Source: Myxococcales bacterium
Lineage (GTDB): Bacteria > Myxococcota_A > Polyangia > Palsa-1104
Reading direction: 5' to 3'
Assembly (NCBI GenBank): GCA_028287105.1
Contig: JAQBQH010000258.1
Location: forward strand, 1 to 64,000
Length of the DNA stretch: 64,000 bases
Of this stretch, positions 57,533 to 64,000 are shown one piece after another (within the stretch, counting starts at the first letter, position 1; each line of letters opens with the position of its first letter). Position numbers and translations under genes: made by a program. Below the pieces are notes generated by a model that saw only the letters and a list, made by a program, of their open reading frames with translations, made no database searches and was not told the origin of the DNA.

Positions 57533-59266
57533 CTACCTCCGTTGAATACCGGTGATGAGCGCCGCCGCGTGTCGCGTGAAGGGCGGCACGGCGAGCCACG
57601 CAGTCGCCCCCGCAGCGACGGTGAAGCTGCGCTCGGAGAGGACGCGCCCGTCGAGCTCACCGACGAAGCGCACGCGGTAGTCGCCCGGCGCCAGCTCGTC
57701 GAGCCGAACCCGCGCGCCGGCGAGCGGTTGGCCGTAGCCGCGCTCGGGCGCCAAGAGCCACAGCGCCAGCTCGTCGCGAGCGCGCAGCGCAAACGCGCGC
57801 GAGCCCTCGGGGGTCATCGGCAGGCTCGCGGGCTGGTGCGCAGCCGGCGACAGGCGCGTCAGGAACTGCATGAGCCCGCTCGGATGGCGCGCGCGCTCGG
57901 GCGTCATCGGCTCGTCGGAGTCGAGATTGAACGGCGGCGCCGAGTGCATGAGGACGCCGGCGCCGGAGAAGGCCGCCGACCAGAGGCCGACGTGGGTGTG
58001 GTCGAAGAGCGGCTTGTCCTCACCGCCGTAGCCGAACTCACCGCACAGGATCGGTTTGTCGTAGCGCCAGGTCTCGGCGCTCTTCTTGGCCATCATCGCC
58101 GCCAGGGCGTGGACCTCGTAGTACTCCTTGCCATAGAGGTGCCACTGGACGAGGTCGTTGCGGGCGCTCGCGTACCACGCGCGCTCGTCGCCGCCGAGGT
58201 TCCAGTGCAGCCCGACCGAACCGGCCGTCACGAGATGGCGATAGCGGTCGACGGCACGCCAGCGGGCCGCCATGTCGTCGGCCCACGGGATCCAGACCGG
58301 CTCGGGGATGGGGCCGTCCCACTCGGGCTCGTTCAAGAGATCGACGGCGAGGAGGTGCGTCGAGTAGCCCCAGCGATGGGCGATGTAGGCGAGCTTGCGC
58401 GCCTCGAGCGGACGCAGGTCGACGCGCGTGAAGAAGTCGGTCGGCCGGGCGAGCGGGCCGCCGCGCGCGCGGCTGTACGGGTTGTCGTCCCAGCTCTTCC
58501 AGGTGTCGGGGGCGGGGGTGAAGCCGATGGCCCAGACGCCGAAGATGACGTAGATGCCGCTCTGCTCCGCCGCGTCGACGATGCGGTCGTAGCGCGCCGC
58601 CACCGCCGGCGAGAAGCGGCCGGGCGAGGTCTCGAGGCAGCCCAACTGCACGTGATCGGCGGTGCCCTCCTCGTCTTCGCAGTCGACGATGACGAAGAGG
58701 CGCAGCGTGTTCATGCCGCCGCGCTGCATGGCGGCGAGGTAGGCTTCGATCGACTGCTCCTGGTAGTTCCAGCGCGGATCGTAGACGTTGAAGCGGTTCT
58801 CGCCGAGCGGGTAGAACGGCGTGCCGTCGTCGAAGGCGAGGCGATGCGAGGCGCGCGGATCGCGGCGGACATAGCCACGATCGTGGGCGGGGGTGACCTC
58901 GACGCTGCCGCGCGCGACCTCGGCGCCGGCCGCGCGCACGCGGTAGGTCCAGCGGCCAGGCGACGGCGCGGCGAAGCGGACGCGGAAGCGACGGCCGTCG
59001 AAGAAGCCGCCGACGTGGGTGACGGCGCCCGATGGGGCCGTGAAGGCGGCGTCGATGTCGACGGCGTCCGGATCGGCGGGCGCCGGGGGCAGCAGATCGA
59101 AGGCCACTTCGAATCGGGCGCGTGCGGCGACGGTGGCCGCCGCGGTCGGTTGCGTGACCATCGCCGGCACGGTCGGCTGCGTGAGCGTCGCCGGCACGAC
59201 GACGACCACGGACGCCGGCGTCAGCAGCACGGCGATGCAGAGACAGGCGCGCAGCGTCGCGCGCAT
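57533..59266 (-). CDS. secreted DUF5060/GH-A clan glycoside hydrolase
   Basis: 577 aa. Signal peptide (LRACLCIAVLLTPASVVVVV), then a beta-sandwich of the DUF5060 type (about 50-125; FEVAFDLLPPAPADPDAVDI, GRWTYRVRAAG), a TIM barrel with acid/base Glu in LLAVDLLNEPEWDG and nucleophile Glu in ILCGEFGYGGED, and a C-terminal beta domain. Acts outside the cytoplasm, perhaps trimming the finished glycan or degrading it on release. It lies 3 bp from the nucleotidyltransferase gene. Confidence 0.92.
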   Translation of the reverse strand: MRATLRACLCIAVLLTPASVVVVVPATLTQPTVPAMVTQPTAAATVAARARFEVAFDLLPPAPADPDAVDIDAAFTAPSGAVTHVGGFFDGRRFRVRFAAPSPGRWTYRVRAAGAEVARGSVEVTPAHDRGYVRRDPRASHRLAFDDGTPFYPLGENRFNVYDPRWNYQEQSIEAYLAAMQRGGMNTLRLFVIVDCEDEEGTADHVQLGCLETSPGRFSPAVAARYDRIVDAAEQSGIYVIFGVWAIGFTPAPDTWKSWDDNPYSRARGGPLARPTDFFTRVDLRPLEARKLAYIAHRWGYSTHLLAVDLLNEPEWDGPIPEPVWIPWADDMAARWRAVDRYRHLVTAGSVGLHWNLGGDERAWYASARNDLVQWHLYGKEYYEVHALAAMMAKKSAETWRYDKPILCGEFGYGGEDKPLFDHTHVGLWSAAFSGAGVLMHSAPPFNLDSDEPMTPERARHPSGLMQFLTRLSPAAHQPASLPMTPEGSRAFALRARDELALWLLAPERGYGQPLAGARVRLDELAPGDYRVRFVGELDGRVLSERSFTVAAGATAWLAVPPFTRHAAALITGIQRR

Positions 59267-59269
59267 CGG

Positions 59270-60058
59270 CTAGGGCTGGACCGCGCGCAGCCGGCCGTGC
59301 GGCTCGACCGTGGCCACCGTGGCCGGCCCTTCGTGCGCACGCCGCGCCAACAGCTCGATCGCCTCGCGGTAGCCGTGCAGCGTGCCGACGTCGACATAGG
59401 CCTCACCGCCGCGCACGCCGCGCGCGCGACCGCCGGCCGCGAGGTACGCGTTGACGAGCGTGCCGAGGTACGGATCGACCCGCTGGCGCGAGCACCAGAG
59501 CGCGTGCAGCGTCCTGAAGACGCGGCCGCGCGCCTTCGCCGCCCCCCAGATCCAGTGCGACCCCGCGTCGGCCTGCTTGACCTGGATCTCCCGCACCGCG
59601 CCGTCCTCGTCGGTGAGCACGGCGTCGAACAGCTCGGGCCGCGCCACGGGAAAGAGCAGGAACGAGAGTGGATCGTCCCCCAGTCGCGCCAGGCCGTCTT
59701 CGGGGAACCAGACCGTATCGGGCAGCCCGATGACCACATCCTCGTCGTCACCGACGAACGGAGCGGCGCGAAAGAGCGCGTCGCACAGCCCGGCGGCGCT
59801 CGGCTGCACCACGTAGAACGCGTCGGCGGCGCCGGCGCGCGCGCCGTAGTACTCGACGATGTCCGACTTGTGCGGCCCGATGACGAAGCAGATCTTGTCG
59901 CAGCCGGCGAGCGTCATGCGCTCGACCAGATACTCCGACACGGCCCGCGGCCGCTCGACCTCGCCGTCGACGCGGCTACCGACCGGCAACAGCTCCTTCG
60001 AGAACGCCAGCGGCTGGATACGGCTCCCGACTCCGGCGGCGGGAATGATCCCCAACAT
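59270..60058 (-). CDS. sugar-1-phosphate nucleotidyltransferase
   Basis: 262 aa, activates a sugar phosphate to an NDP-sugar (RmlA/GalU-like). The signature is GIIPAAGVGSRIQPLAFSKE with LLPVG, followed by DKICFVIGPHKSDIVEYYG, VVIGLPDTVWFPEDG and EAYVDVGTLHGYREAI. Base and sugar specificity cannot be read. Its 5' end overlaps the last 83 bp of the CgeB-type gene upstream in another frame, so the C-terminal tail of that protein (about 27 residues) is probably not conserved. Confidence 0.92.
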   Translation of the reverse strand: MLGIIPAAGVGSRIQPLAFSKELLPVGSRVDGEVERPRAVSEYLVERMTLAGCDKICFVIGPHKSDIVEYYGARAGAADAFYVVQPSAAGLCDALFRAAPFVGDDEDVVIGLPDTVWFPEDGLARLGDDPLSFLLFPVARPELFDAVLTDEDGAVREIQVKQADAGSHWIWGAAKARGRVFRTLHALWCSRQRVDPYLGTLVNAYLAAGGRARGVRGGEAYVDVGTLHGYREAIELLARRAHEGPATVATVEPHGRLRAVQP

Positions 60059-61124
60059 GCGCGATGCCTCCCTCCAGGATTGCGACCAGCTCCGCGGCGC
60101 GACGGCGGGCAGTGTGCTCGTCGAGCACCCGTTCGCGCGCGGCGCAGCCGATGAGCGCCAGCTCCTCCGGCGAACGCGACAGGGCCGCCAGCACGTCGTC
60201 GCTGGAGCGGGCGATCAGGATCTCCTCGCCCGGCGTGAAGAACGCATCGAGCCCATCCCACCAATCGGAGAGCACCGGAACGCCGCGGGCGGCCGCCTCG
60301 AACAGCCGCCCCGAGGGACAGAAGCCGAGCGCCGCCATCGGCGCGCGCGTCAGCGACAGCGTCAGCCGCGACGAGCCGTAGAACGCCGGATGCGCGGGCG
60401 GCGGCACATGCTCGACGAGCCGCACGTTGGGCGGCCACGCCACCGACGCCGGATACATCGGCCCACCGACGAGGAAGCGGAGCTGCGGGCTACGCCGCGC
60501 CGGTAGCAGCAGCAGCTCCTCGACGGCGGCTTGGCGATCGGCGGCGTAGGTCCCGAGATACGATAGATCGGCGCCGAAGCGCTCGTCGACGAGGGCGCCG
60601 CCGTGCACCGCGGGATCGACGCTGCCGTAGAGCGGCGCCACGCGACGCGCGCCCAGCAGATCGGCCAGCTCGTCGAGCGCGCGGCCGCCGGTGTAGCTGA
60701 GCACCAGGTCGAAGTCGCCCAGCCCGCCGTCGGGCAGATAGTCGACGCGCTCGCCTCGCGCCAAACGCCCGAGCGTGATCGGCGTGTCGAGATCGTAGAA
60801 GACGCGTAGCGGCAGCGGCGCATCGAGCACCAGGGCGGAGGCCGCCGCGCCATCGGCGCAATACGAGGTCACGATGGCGACGTCGCAGCCATCGAGCTCC
60901 CGCCGCGCGGCTGCAACGACGTCGCACCACGCGGGATAGAGGACGAGGCGCCCGCCCGGTAGCTCGGTGAGGTCGCGATGCCGCGCGTAGTAGGGCACGT
61001 CGCGCTCGAAGAAGACGACCTCGTGCCCGCTCCGGCCGAGCGCCGCGATGAGGCCGCGCCACAAGGTCGCGTGCCCGTTGCCCCACGACGAGCTGACCGA
61101 CAGACCAAAGATGACGAGCTTCAT
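59976..61124 (-). CDS. CgeB-family glycosyltransferase (first gene of glycan operon)
   Basis: 382 aa. [73 protein letters not shown] and RLFEAAARGVPVLSDWWDGL are shared nearly block by block with the enzyme at 45607-46728, implying gene duplication within the cluster. The frame runs 83 bp into the nucleotidyltransferase gene; the family domain ends before that overlap. It heads the fifteen-gene operon, divergent from the ABC exporter. Confidence 0.92.
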   Translation of the reverse strand: MKLVIFGLSVSSSWGNGHATLWRGLIAALGRSGHEVVFFERDVPYYARHRDLTELPGGRLVLYPAWCDVVAAARRELDGCDVAIVTSYCADGAAASALVLDAPLPLRVFYDLDTPITLGRLARGERVDYLPDGGLGDFDLVLSYTGGRALDELADLLGARRVAPLYGSVDPAVHGGALVDERFGADLSYLGTYAADRQAAVEELLLLPARRSPQLRFLVGGPMYPASVAWPPNVRLVEHVPPPAHPAFYGSSRLTLSLTRAPMAALGFCPSGRLFEAAARGVPVLSDWWDGLDAFFTPGEEILIARSSDDVLAALSRSPEELALIGCAARERVLDEHTARRRAAELVAILEGGIAHVGDHSRRRSREPYPAAGVLEGAVAGR

Positions 61125-61290
61125 GCGCCAGGAGATCGGGTCGGCCGCGACGCTGCACAGTCGGCTGGGCCCCGCAAAGCGGCCTCCGTCTGCTGCTCGA
61201 CCAGCCGTCCGGTAACTGCCGTCGTCGACTACATAAATGGGCTGGTCCGACCGTTGAACCAGGAAAAATCCGCGCTACGCTGTGGACCCG
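61125..61290. promoter_or_regulatory. divergent promoter region (glycan operon / ABC exporter)
   Basis: 166 bp between the two starts. GACCAGCC (61199-61206) and GGCTGGTC (61240-61247) form a perfect 8-bp inverted repeat spaced by 33 bp, and the A/T-richer TACATAAAT lies between the arms. The repeat could be an operator or a leader hairpin. No consensus -35/-10 pair is clear in either direction. Confidence 0.4.
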
Positions 61291-63075
61291 ATGTCGAAAG
61301 TTTCTACCGTCCAGGCGCCGCCCCCACGGGGGAACTTGCGGCGCGCGTTTCAGTTCGTTCGTCCCTATCGCGGCATGGTCGGCGCCATCCTGACGCTCAC
61401 ATTAATGATGGGGCTCCTCAGCGCCATCGAGCCGCTCGTGCTCAAGTCGATCTTCGACGCGCTCGGCGGCAACGCCTCGCTCGTGGTCACGAGCGTGATC
61501 TTGCTCCTGGTGCTGGGCGTCGGCCGCGAGCTCCTGTCGGCGGTGTCGAACTGGCTCACCTGGAAGACGAGGCTGCGCGTGCACTACTCGCTCCTCGACG
61601 CGACGGTGAGCCGCCTCCACCTCCTGCCGGTCAGCTTTCATCGCACCGAAGGGGTCGGCGCGGTCATGACCCGGCTCGACCGCGGCATTCAGGGCTTCGT
61701 CGGCGCGGTCACCGAGATCACGTTCCAGGTGCTGCCGGCGCTGGTCTATCTCGTGATCTCGGTCGTCGTGATGGTGCGGCTCGAGTGGCGACTGGCGCTC
61801 CTGGTGCTGCTGTTCGCGCCGCTGCCGGCGGTGCTGACGGCGCTCGCGGCTCCGACGCAGACCCGGCGCGAGCGGCGCCTGCTCGATGCCTGGGCGCGCA
61901 TCTACTCGCGCTTCAACGAGGTGCTCTCGGGCATCGTCACGGTCAAGAGCTTCGCCATGGAGGACGCCGAGAGACACCGTTTTCTCGTCGGTGTGGCCGC
62001 CGCCAACTCGGAGGTCGTGCGCGGCGTCGGCTTCGACGCACGCGTCGGCGCCGGACAGAATCTGGTCGTCATGCTGGCGCGCGTTTCGGCGCTGGCGCTG
62101 GGCGCGTGGCTGGTGCTGCACGGCCGCATCACCGCCGGCACGCTGGTCGCGTTTCTCGGCTACGTCAGCGGCCTGTTCGGCCCGGTGCAGGGTCTCTCGG
62201 GCGTCTATCGGACGCTGCAGACGGCGTCGGTCGCGGTGAACAGCATCTTCTCGATCCTCGACGCGCACGATCAGGTCGCCGACGCGCCGGGCGCCGAAGA
62301 GGTGCCGGTGCTGCACGGCCGCGTCGCGTTCGAGGGCGTGCGCTTCCACTACGATCGCCTGGGCGGCCCCATCCTCGACGGCATCGATCTCGAGGTGGAG
62401 CCGGGGGAGATGGTGGCCATCGTCGGCCCGTCGGGCTCGGGAAAATCGACGCTGCTGGCGCTCTTGCAGCGCTTCTACGATCCGTGTGAAGGCGCGGTGA
62501 AGCTCGACGGCAAGGACCTGCGCGCGCTCAAGCAGCGCGCCGTGCGCCGCCACGTCGGCGTCGTCCTGCAGGACGCGCTCCTCTTCAACGAGACGGTGCG
62601 CGACAACATCGCCTACGGCCGCCCGAGCGCGTCTCCCGCCGAGATCGAAGCGGCCGCGCGCGCTGCACACGCGCACGACTTCATCCTCAAGCTCCCGAGC
62701 GGCTACGACACCATCGTCGGCGAGCGCGGCAATCGCCTCTCGGGCGGCGAGCGCCAGCGGCTCGCCATCGCACGCGCGCTCTTGAAGAATCCGGCGCTCC
62801 TCATCCTCGACGAGGCCACCTCGGCGCTCGACGCCGAGTCGGAGGCGCTGGTGCAAGCGGCGCTCGAGCGGCTCGTGAGCGGCCGCACCACCTTCGTCGT
62901 CGCGCATCGGCTCTCGACGGTGGTGAAGGCCGACCGCATCGTCGTCCTGCGCGACGGGCGCATCGCCGACATCGGGTCGCACAAAGAGCTGGTCGGCCGC
63001 AACGGCTACTACGCTCATCTCGTGCGCAGTCAGCTCGCCGGGCTCATCGATCTCGAGCCGCCCGTCGCCGCCTAG
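61291..63075 (+). CDS. ABC exporter (MsbA-like, permease fused to ATPase)
   Basis: 594-aa half-transporter that works as a dimer. Six TM helices (about 20-310) with LSAIEPLVLKSIFDALGG, then the nucleotide-binding domain: Walker A VGPSGSGKSTLLALLQ, Q-loop VVLQDALLFNETVRDN, signature LSGGERQRLAIARALL, Walker B ALLILDEATSALD and the H-loop VVAHRLSTV. Such exporters flip lipids, lipid-linked sugars or peptides. Its position opposite the glycan operon makes the glycan or its lipid carrier a candidate substrate. I used ATG 61291; GTG 61282 is an alternative. The stop overlaps that of the convergent regulator gene by 3 bp. Confidence 0.94.
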   Translation: MSKVSTVQAPPPRGNLRRAFQFVRPYRGMVGAILTLTLMMGLLSAIEPLVLKSIFDALGGNASLVVTSVILLLVLGVGRELLSAVSNWLTWKTRLRVHYSLLDATVSRLHLLPVSFHRTEGVGAVMTRLDRGIQGFVGAVTEITFQVLPALVYLVISVVVMVRLEWRLALLVLLFAPLPAVLTALAAPTQTRRERRLLDAWARIYSRFNEVLSGIVTVKSFAMEDAERHRFLVGVAAANSEVVRGVGFDARVGAGQNLVVMLARVSALALGAWLVLHGRITAGTLVAFLGYVSGLFGPVQGLSGVYRTLQTASVAVNSIFSILDAHDQVADAPGAEEVPVLHGRVAFEGVRFHYDRLGGPILDGIDLEVEPGEMVAIVGPSGSGKSTLLALLQRFYDPCEGAVKLDGKDLRALKQRAVRRHVGVVLQDALLFNETVRDNIAYGRPSASPAEIEAAARAAHAHDFILKLPSGYDTIVGERGNRLSGGERQRLAIARALLKNPALLILDEATSALDAESEALVQAALERLVSGRTTFVVAHRLSTVVKADRIVVLRDGRIADIGSHKELVGRNGYYAHLVRSQLAGLIDLEPPVAA

Positions 63076-63725
63076 TCGAGCGGGAGCTGGTGCCGGGCGG
63101 CGAAGCGCACGAGGTCGACCATCGAGTGGACCTCGAGCTTGCGCAACACGTGCGAGCGATGGGTCTCGACGGTCTTGGTGCTGATGCCGAGCATGCGCGA
63201 GATCTTCTCGTTGCTGTAGCCGCGGACCAGCAGATCGAAGACGTCGCGCTCCCGTCGCGACAGGCGATCGCACGGACCGGCCTCGGGTCCCTCGCCGCGA
63301 TGCAGCCGCAAGTGGTCCTGCACGAGGAGGTGCGAGATTCCCGGCGCGAGGTAGACGTGTCCCTGCGCCACCGAGCGAATGGCGTCGAACACCTGCGCCG
63401 CGGTCTGCTGCCGCAGGAGGTAGCCGCGCGCGCCGGCGGCGAGCGCCTCGCGCACCGCATCTTCGTCGCAGCGGCTGGCCAACACGACCACCTTGACGCG
63501 CGGCTGGCGACGGACGAGCTCACGGGTGACCGCCGCGCCGCCGACGCCGGCGAGATCCTGCGAGACGATGACGAGCTGAACCTCGCCCTGCCCCACCTGG
63601 TCGTAGCCTTCGATCGGCGTCGCCACGTCGGCGATCACCTTGAGGTCGGGTTGCGTATGGAGGAGCAGCGTGAGTCCTTCGCGGATCGCTTCGCGATCAT
63701 CGATCAACAGAAGCTTCGTCACCAT
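63072..63725 (-). CDS. LuxR/NarL-type regulator with atypical receiver domain
   Basis: 217 aa. The receiver-like domain (1-120) keeps Asp9/Asp10 (LLLIDDREAI), but the residue aligned with the phospho-acceptor Asp is Ser55 (LVIVSQDLAGVGG), with Asp57 two places on. The conserved Lys is replaced by Arg105 (GYLLRQQ). The C-terminal LuxR helix-turn-helix (LSRRERDVFDLLVRGYSNEK, then ISTKTVETHRSHVLRKL) is intact. It likely regulates transcription without normal phosphorylation. Convergent with the ABC exporter; may control the nearby cluster. Confidence 0.92.
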   Translation of the reverse strand: MVTKLLLIDDREAIREGLTLLLHTQPDLKVIADVATPIEGYDQVGQGEVQLVIVSQDLAGVGGAAVTRELVRRQPRVKVVVLASRCDEDAVREALAAGARGYLLRQQTAAQVFDAIRSVAQGHVYLAPGISHLLVQDHLRLHRGEGPEAGPCDRLSRRERDVFDLLVRGYSNEKISRMLGISTKTVETHRSHVLRKLEVHSMVDLVRFAARHQLPLD

Positions 63726-63922
63726 TCGTCGGCCCTCCGAGCCTGCTGGCCGATCTATGATGTTCCGCCGGACCGTTCAATACCGTCGAGTCCCTATCGA
63801 GGATCATTTACGTCTCGCACCCGACGATGGGGCGAACGATGGCAAGGAGCGCAGACGACGGTGCGTTGCCGGGCTGTTTCGAACGCGTTACCGCACGTCG
63901 TCTGCGCGAGGGGGACGAGGAC

Positions 63923-64000
63923 TCAGCGCAGGCCGGCTGCGAGGAAGCGCTTGAGGAAGCCGCGCGTGCCGGCGTTGCCTATCGAGTTGCAGGTCGGCGA
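63923..64000 (-). CDS. C-terminal end of a gene cut by the window edge
   Basis: The frame reads SPTCNSIGNAGTRGFLKRFL and AAGLR before a TGA at 63923-63925, and stays open to the window end. Only 25 residues are visible, so no family can be named. Coding is inferred from codon composition and the open frame. The 197 bp between it and the regulator start (63726-63922) shows no clear structure. Confidence 0.4.
   Translation of the reverse strand, partial: SPTCNSIGNAGTRGFLKRFLAAGLR

Noticed and set aside
56177-60154. A 1325-codon plus-strand open frame
   Set aside because: It runs opposite four well-supported genes (UDP-glucose dehydrogenase, glycosidase, nucleotidyltransferase, glycosyltransferase) and has no recognisable domain.

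Overview
The window is very GC-rich, densely coded bacterial DNA that most resembles a chromosome of the Myxococcota (former Deltaproteobacteria). This rests on family signatures: a myxobacterial-type PilZ domain fused to PEGA repeats, a Ser/Thr kinase with HRDVSPAN in its catalytic loop paired with an FHA-sigma54 activator, Gly/Ser-rich lipoprotein linkers, and many hybrid sensory proteins. The taxonomic call is inference. One tRNA (Asn) is present. No rRNA, insertion sequence, integrase, phage gene or CRISPR array was seen.

Layout. 1-8.3 kb: tRNA-Asn, an amidohydrolase lipoprotein, a PilZ-PEGA membrane protein, gamma-glutamyltransferase, a biotin carboxylase, a PfkB sugar kinase and a small membrane protein. 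8.3-8.65 kb: a gene-free stretch that can fold into a compact multibranched structure. 8.65-13.2 kb: a signalling block (TPR protein, lipoprotein, Ser/Thr kinase, FHA-sigma54 regulator) whose two upstream regions share an 18-bp palindromic motif. 13.4-14.9 kb: a ricin-lectin/glycoside hydrolase lipoprotein with a strong terminator. 15-19 kb: a tight operon of small stress-type membrane proteins (YqjE-like, YqjD-like, lmo0937-like) and two AI-2E family permeases. 19-24.2 kb: a GAF histidine kinase, then a glycosyltransferase fused to an alpha/alpha-barrel and a GH130 enzyme. 24.2-32.7 kb: aldehyde dehydrogenase, GNAT acetyltransferase, a secreted PHB-depolymerase-like esterase, a glutaredoxin/A-type/rhodanese fusion with BolA, SelO, and small unknowns. 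32.9-38.7 kb: a complete RND efflux operon. 38.8-44.6 kb: a JmjC/cupin oxygenase, beta-carbonic anhydrase, small membrane proteins, a histidine kinase/receiver pair and two secreted Gly/Ser/Thr repeat proteins.

44.65-61.1 kb is the most striking region. It holds fifteen minus-strand genes, most overlapping or nearly abutting: four CgeB-type glycosyltransferases, a GT4 glycosyltransferase, a sugar nucleotidyltransferase, UDP-glucose dehydrogenase, UDP-glucuronate decarboxylase, two further NAD-dependent epimerases, a B12-binding radical SAM enzyme, a methyltransferase, an HD-type protein, and two GH-A glycosidases. The nucleotide-sugar genes predict UDP-glucose to UDP-glucuronate to UDP-xylose, so the product is probably a modified xylose-containing surface glycan of unknown structure. 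The set resembles a gene cluster I recall from rhizobial genomes (TIGR04290 methyltransferase, TIGR04295 B12/radical SAM). A divergent MsbA-like ABC exporter (61.3-63.1 kb) could export the product, and a LuxR-type regulator that lacks the usual phospho-acceptor Asp lies beside it. The window ends inside a truncated minus-strand gene.
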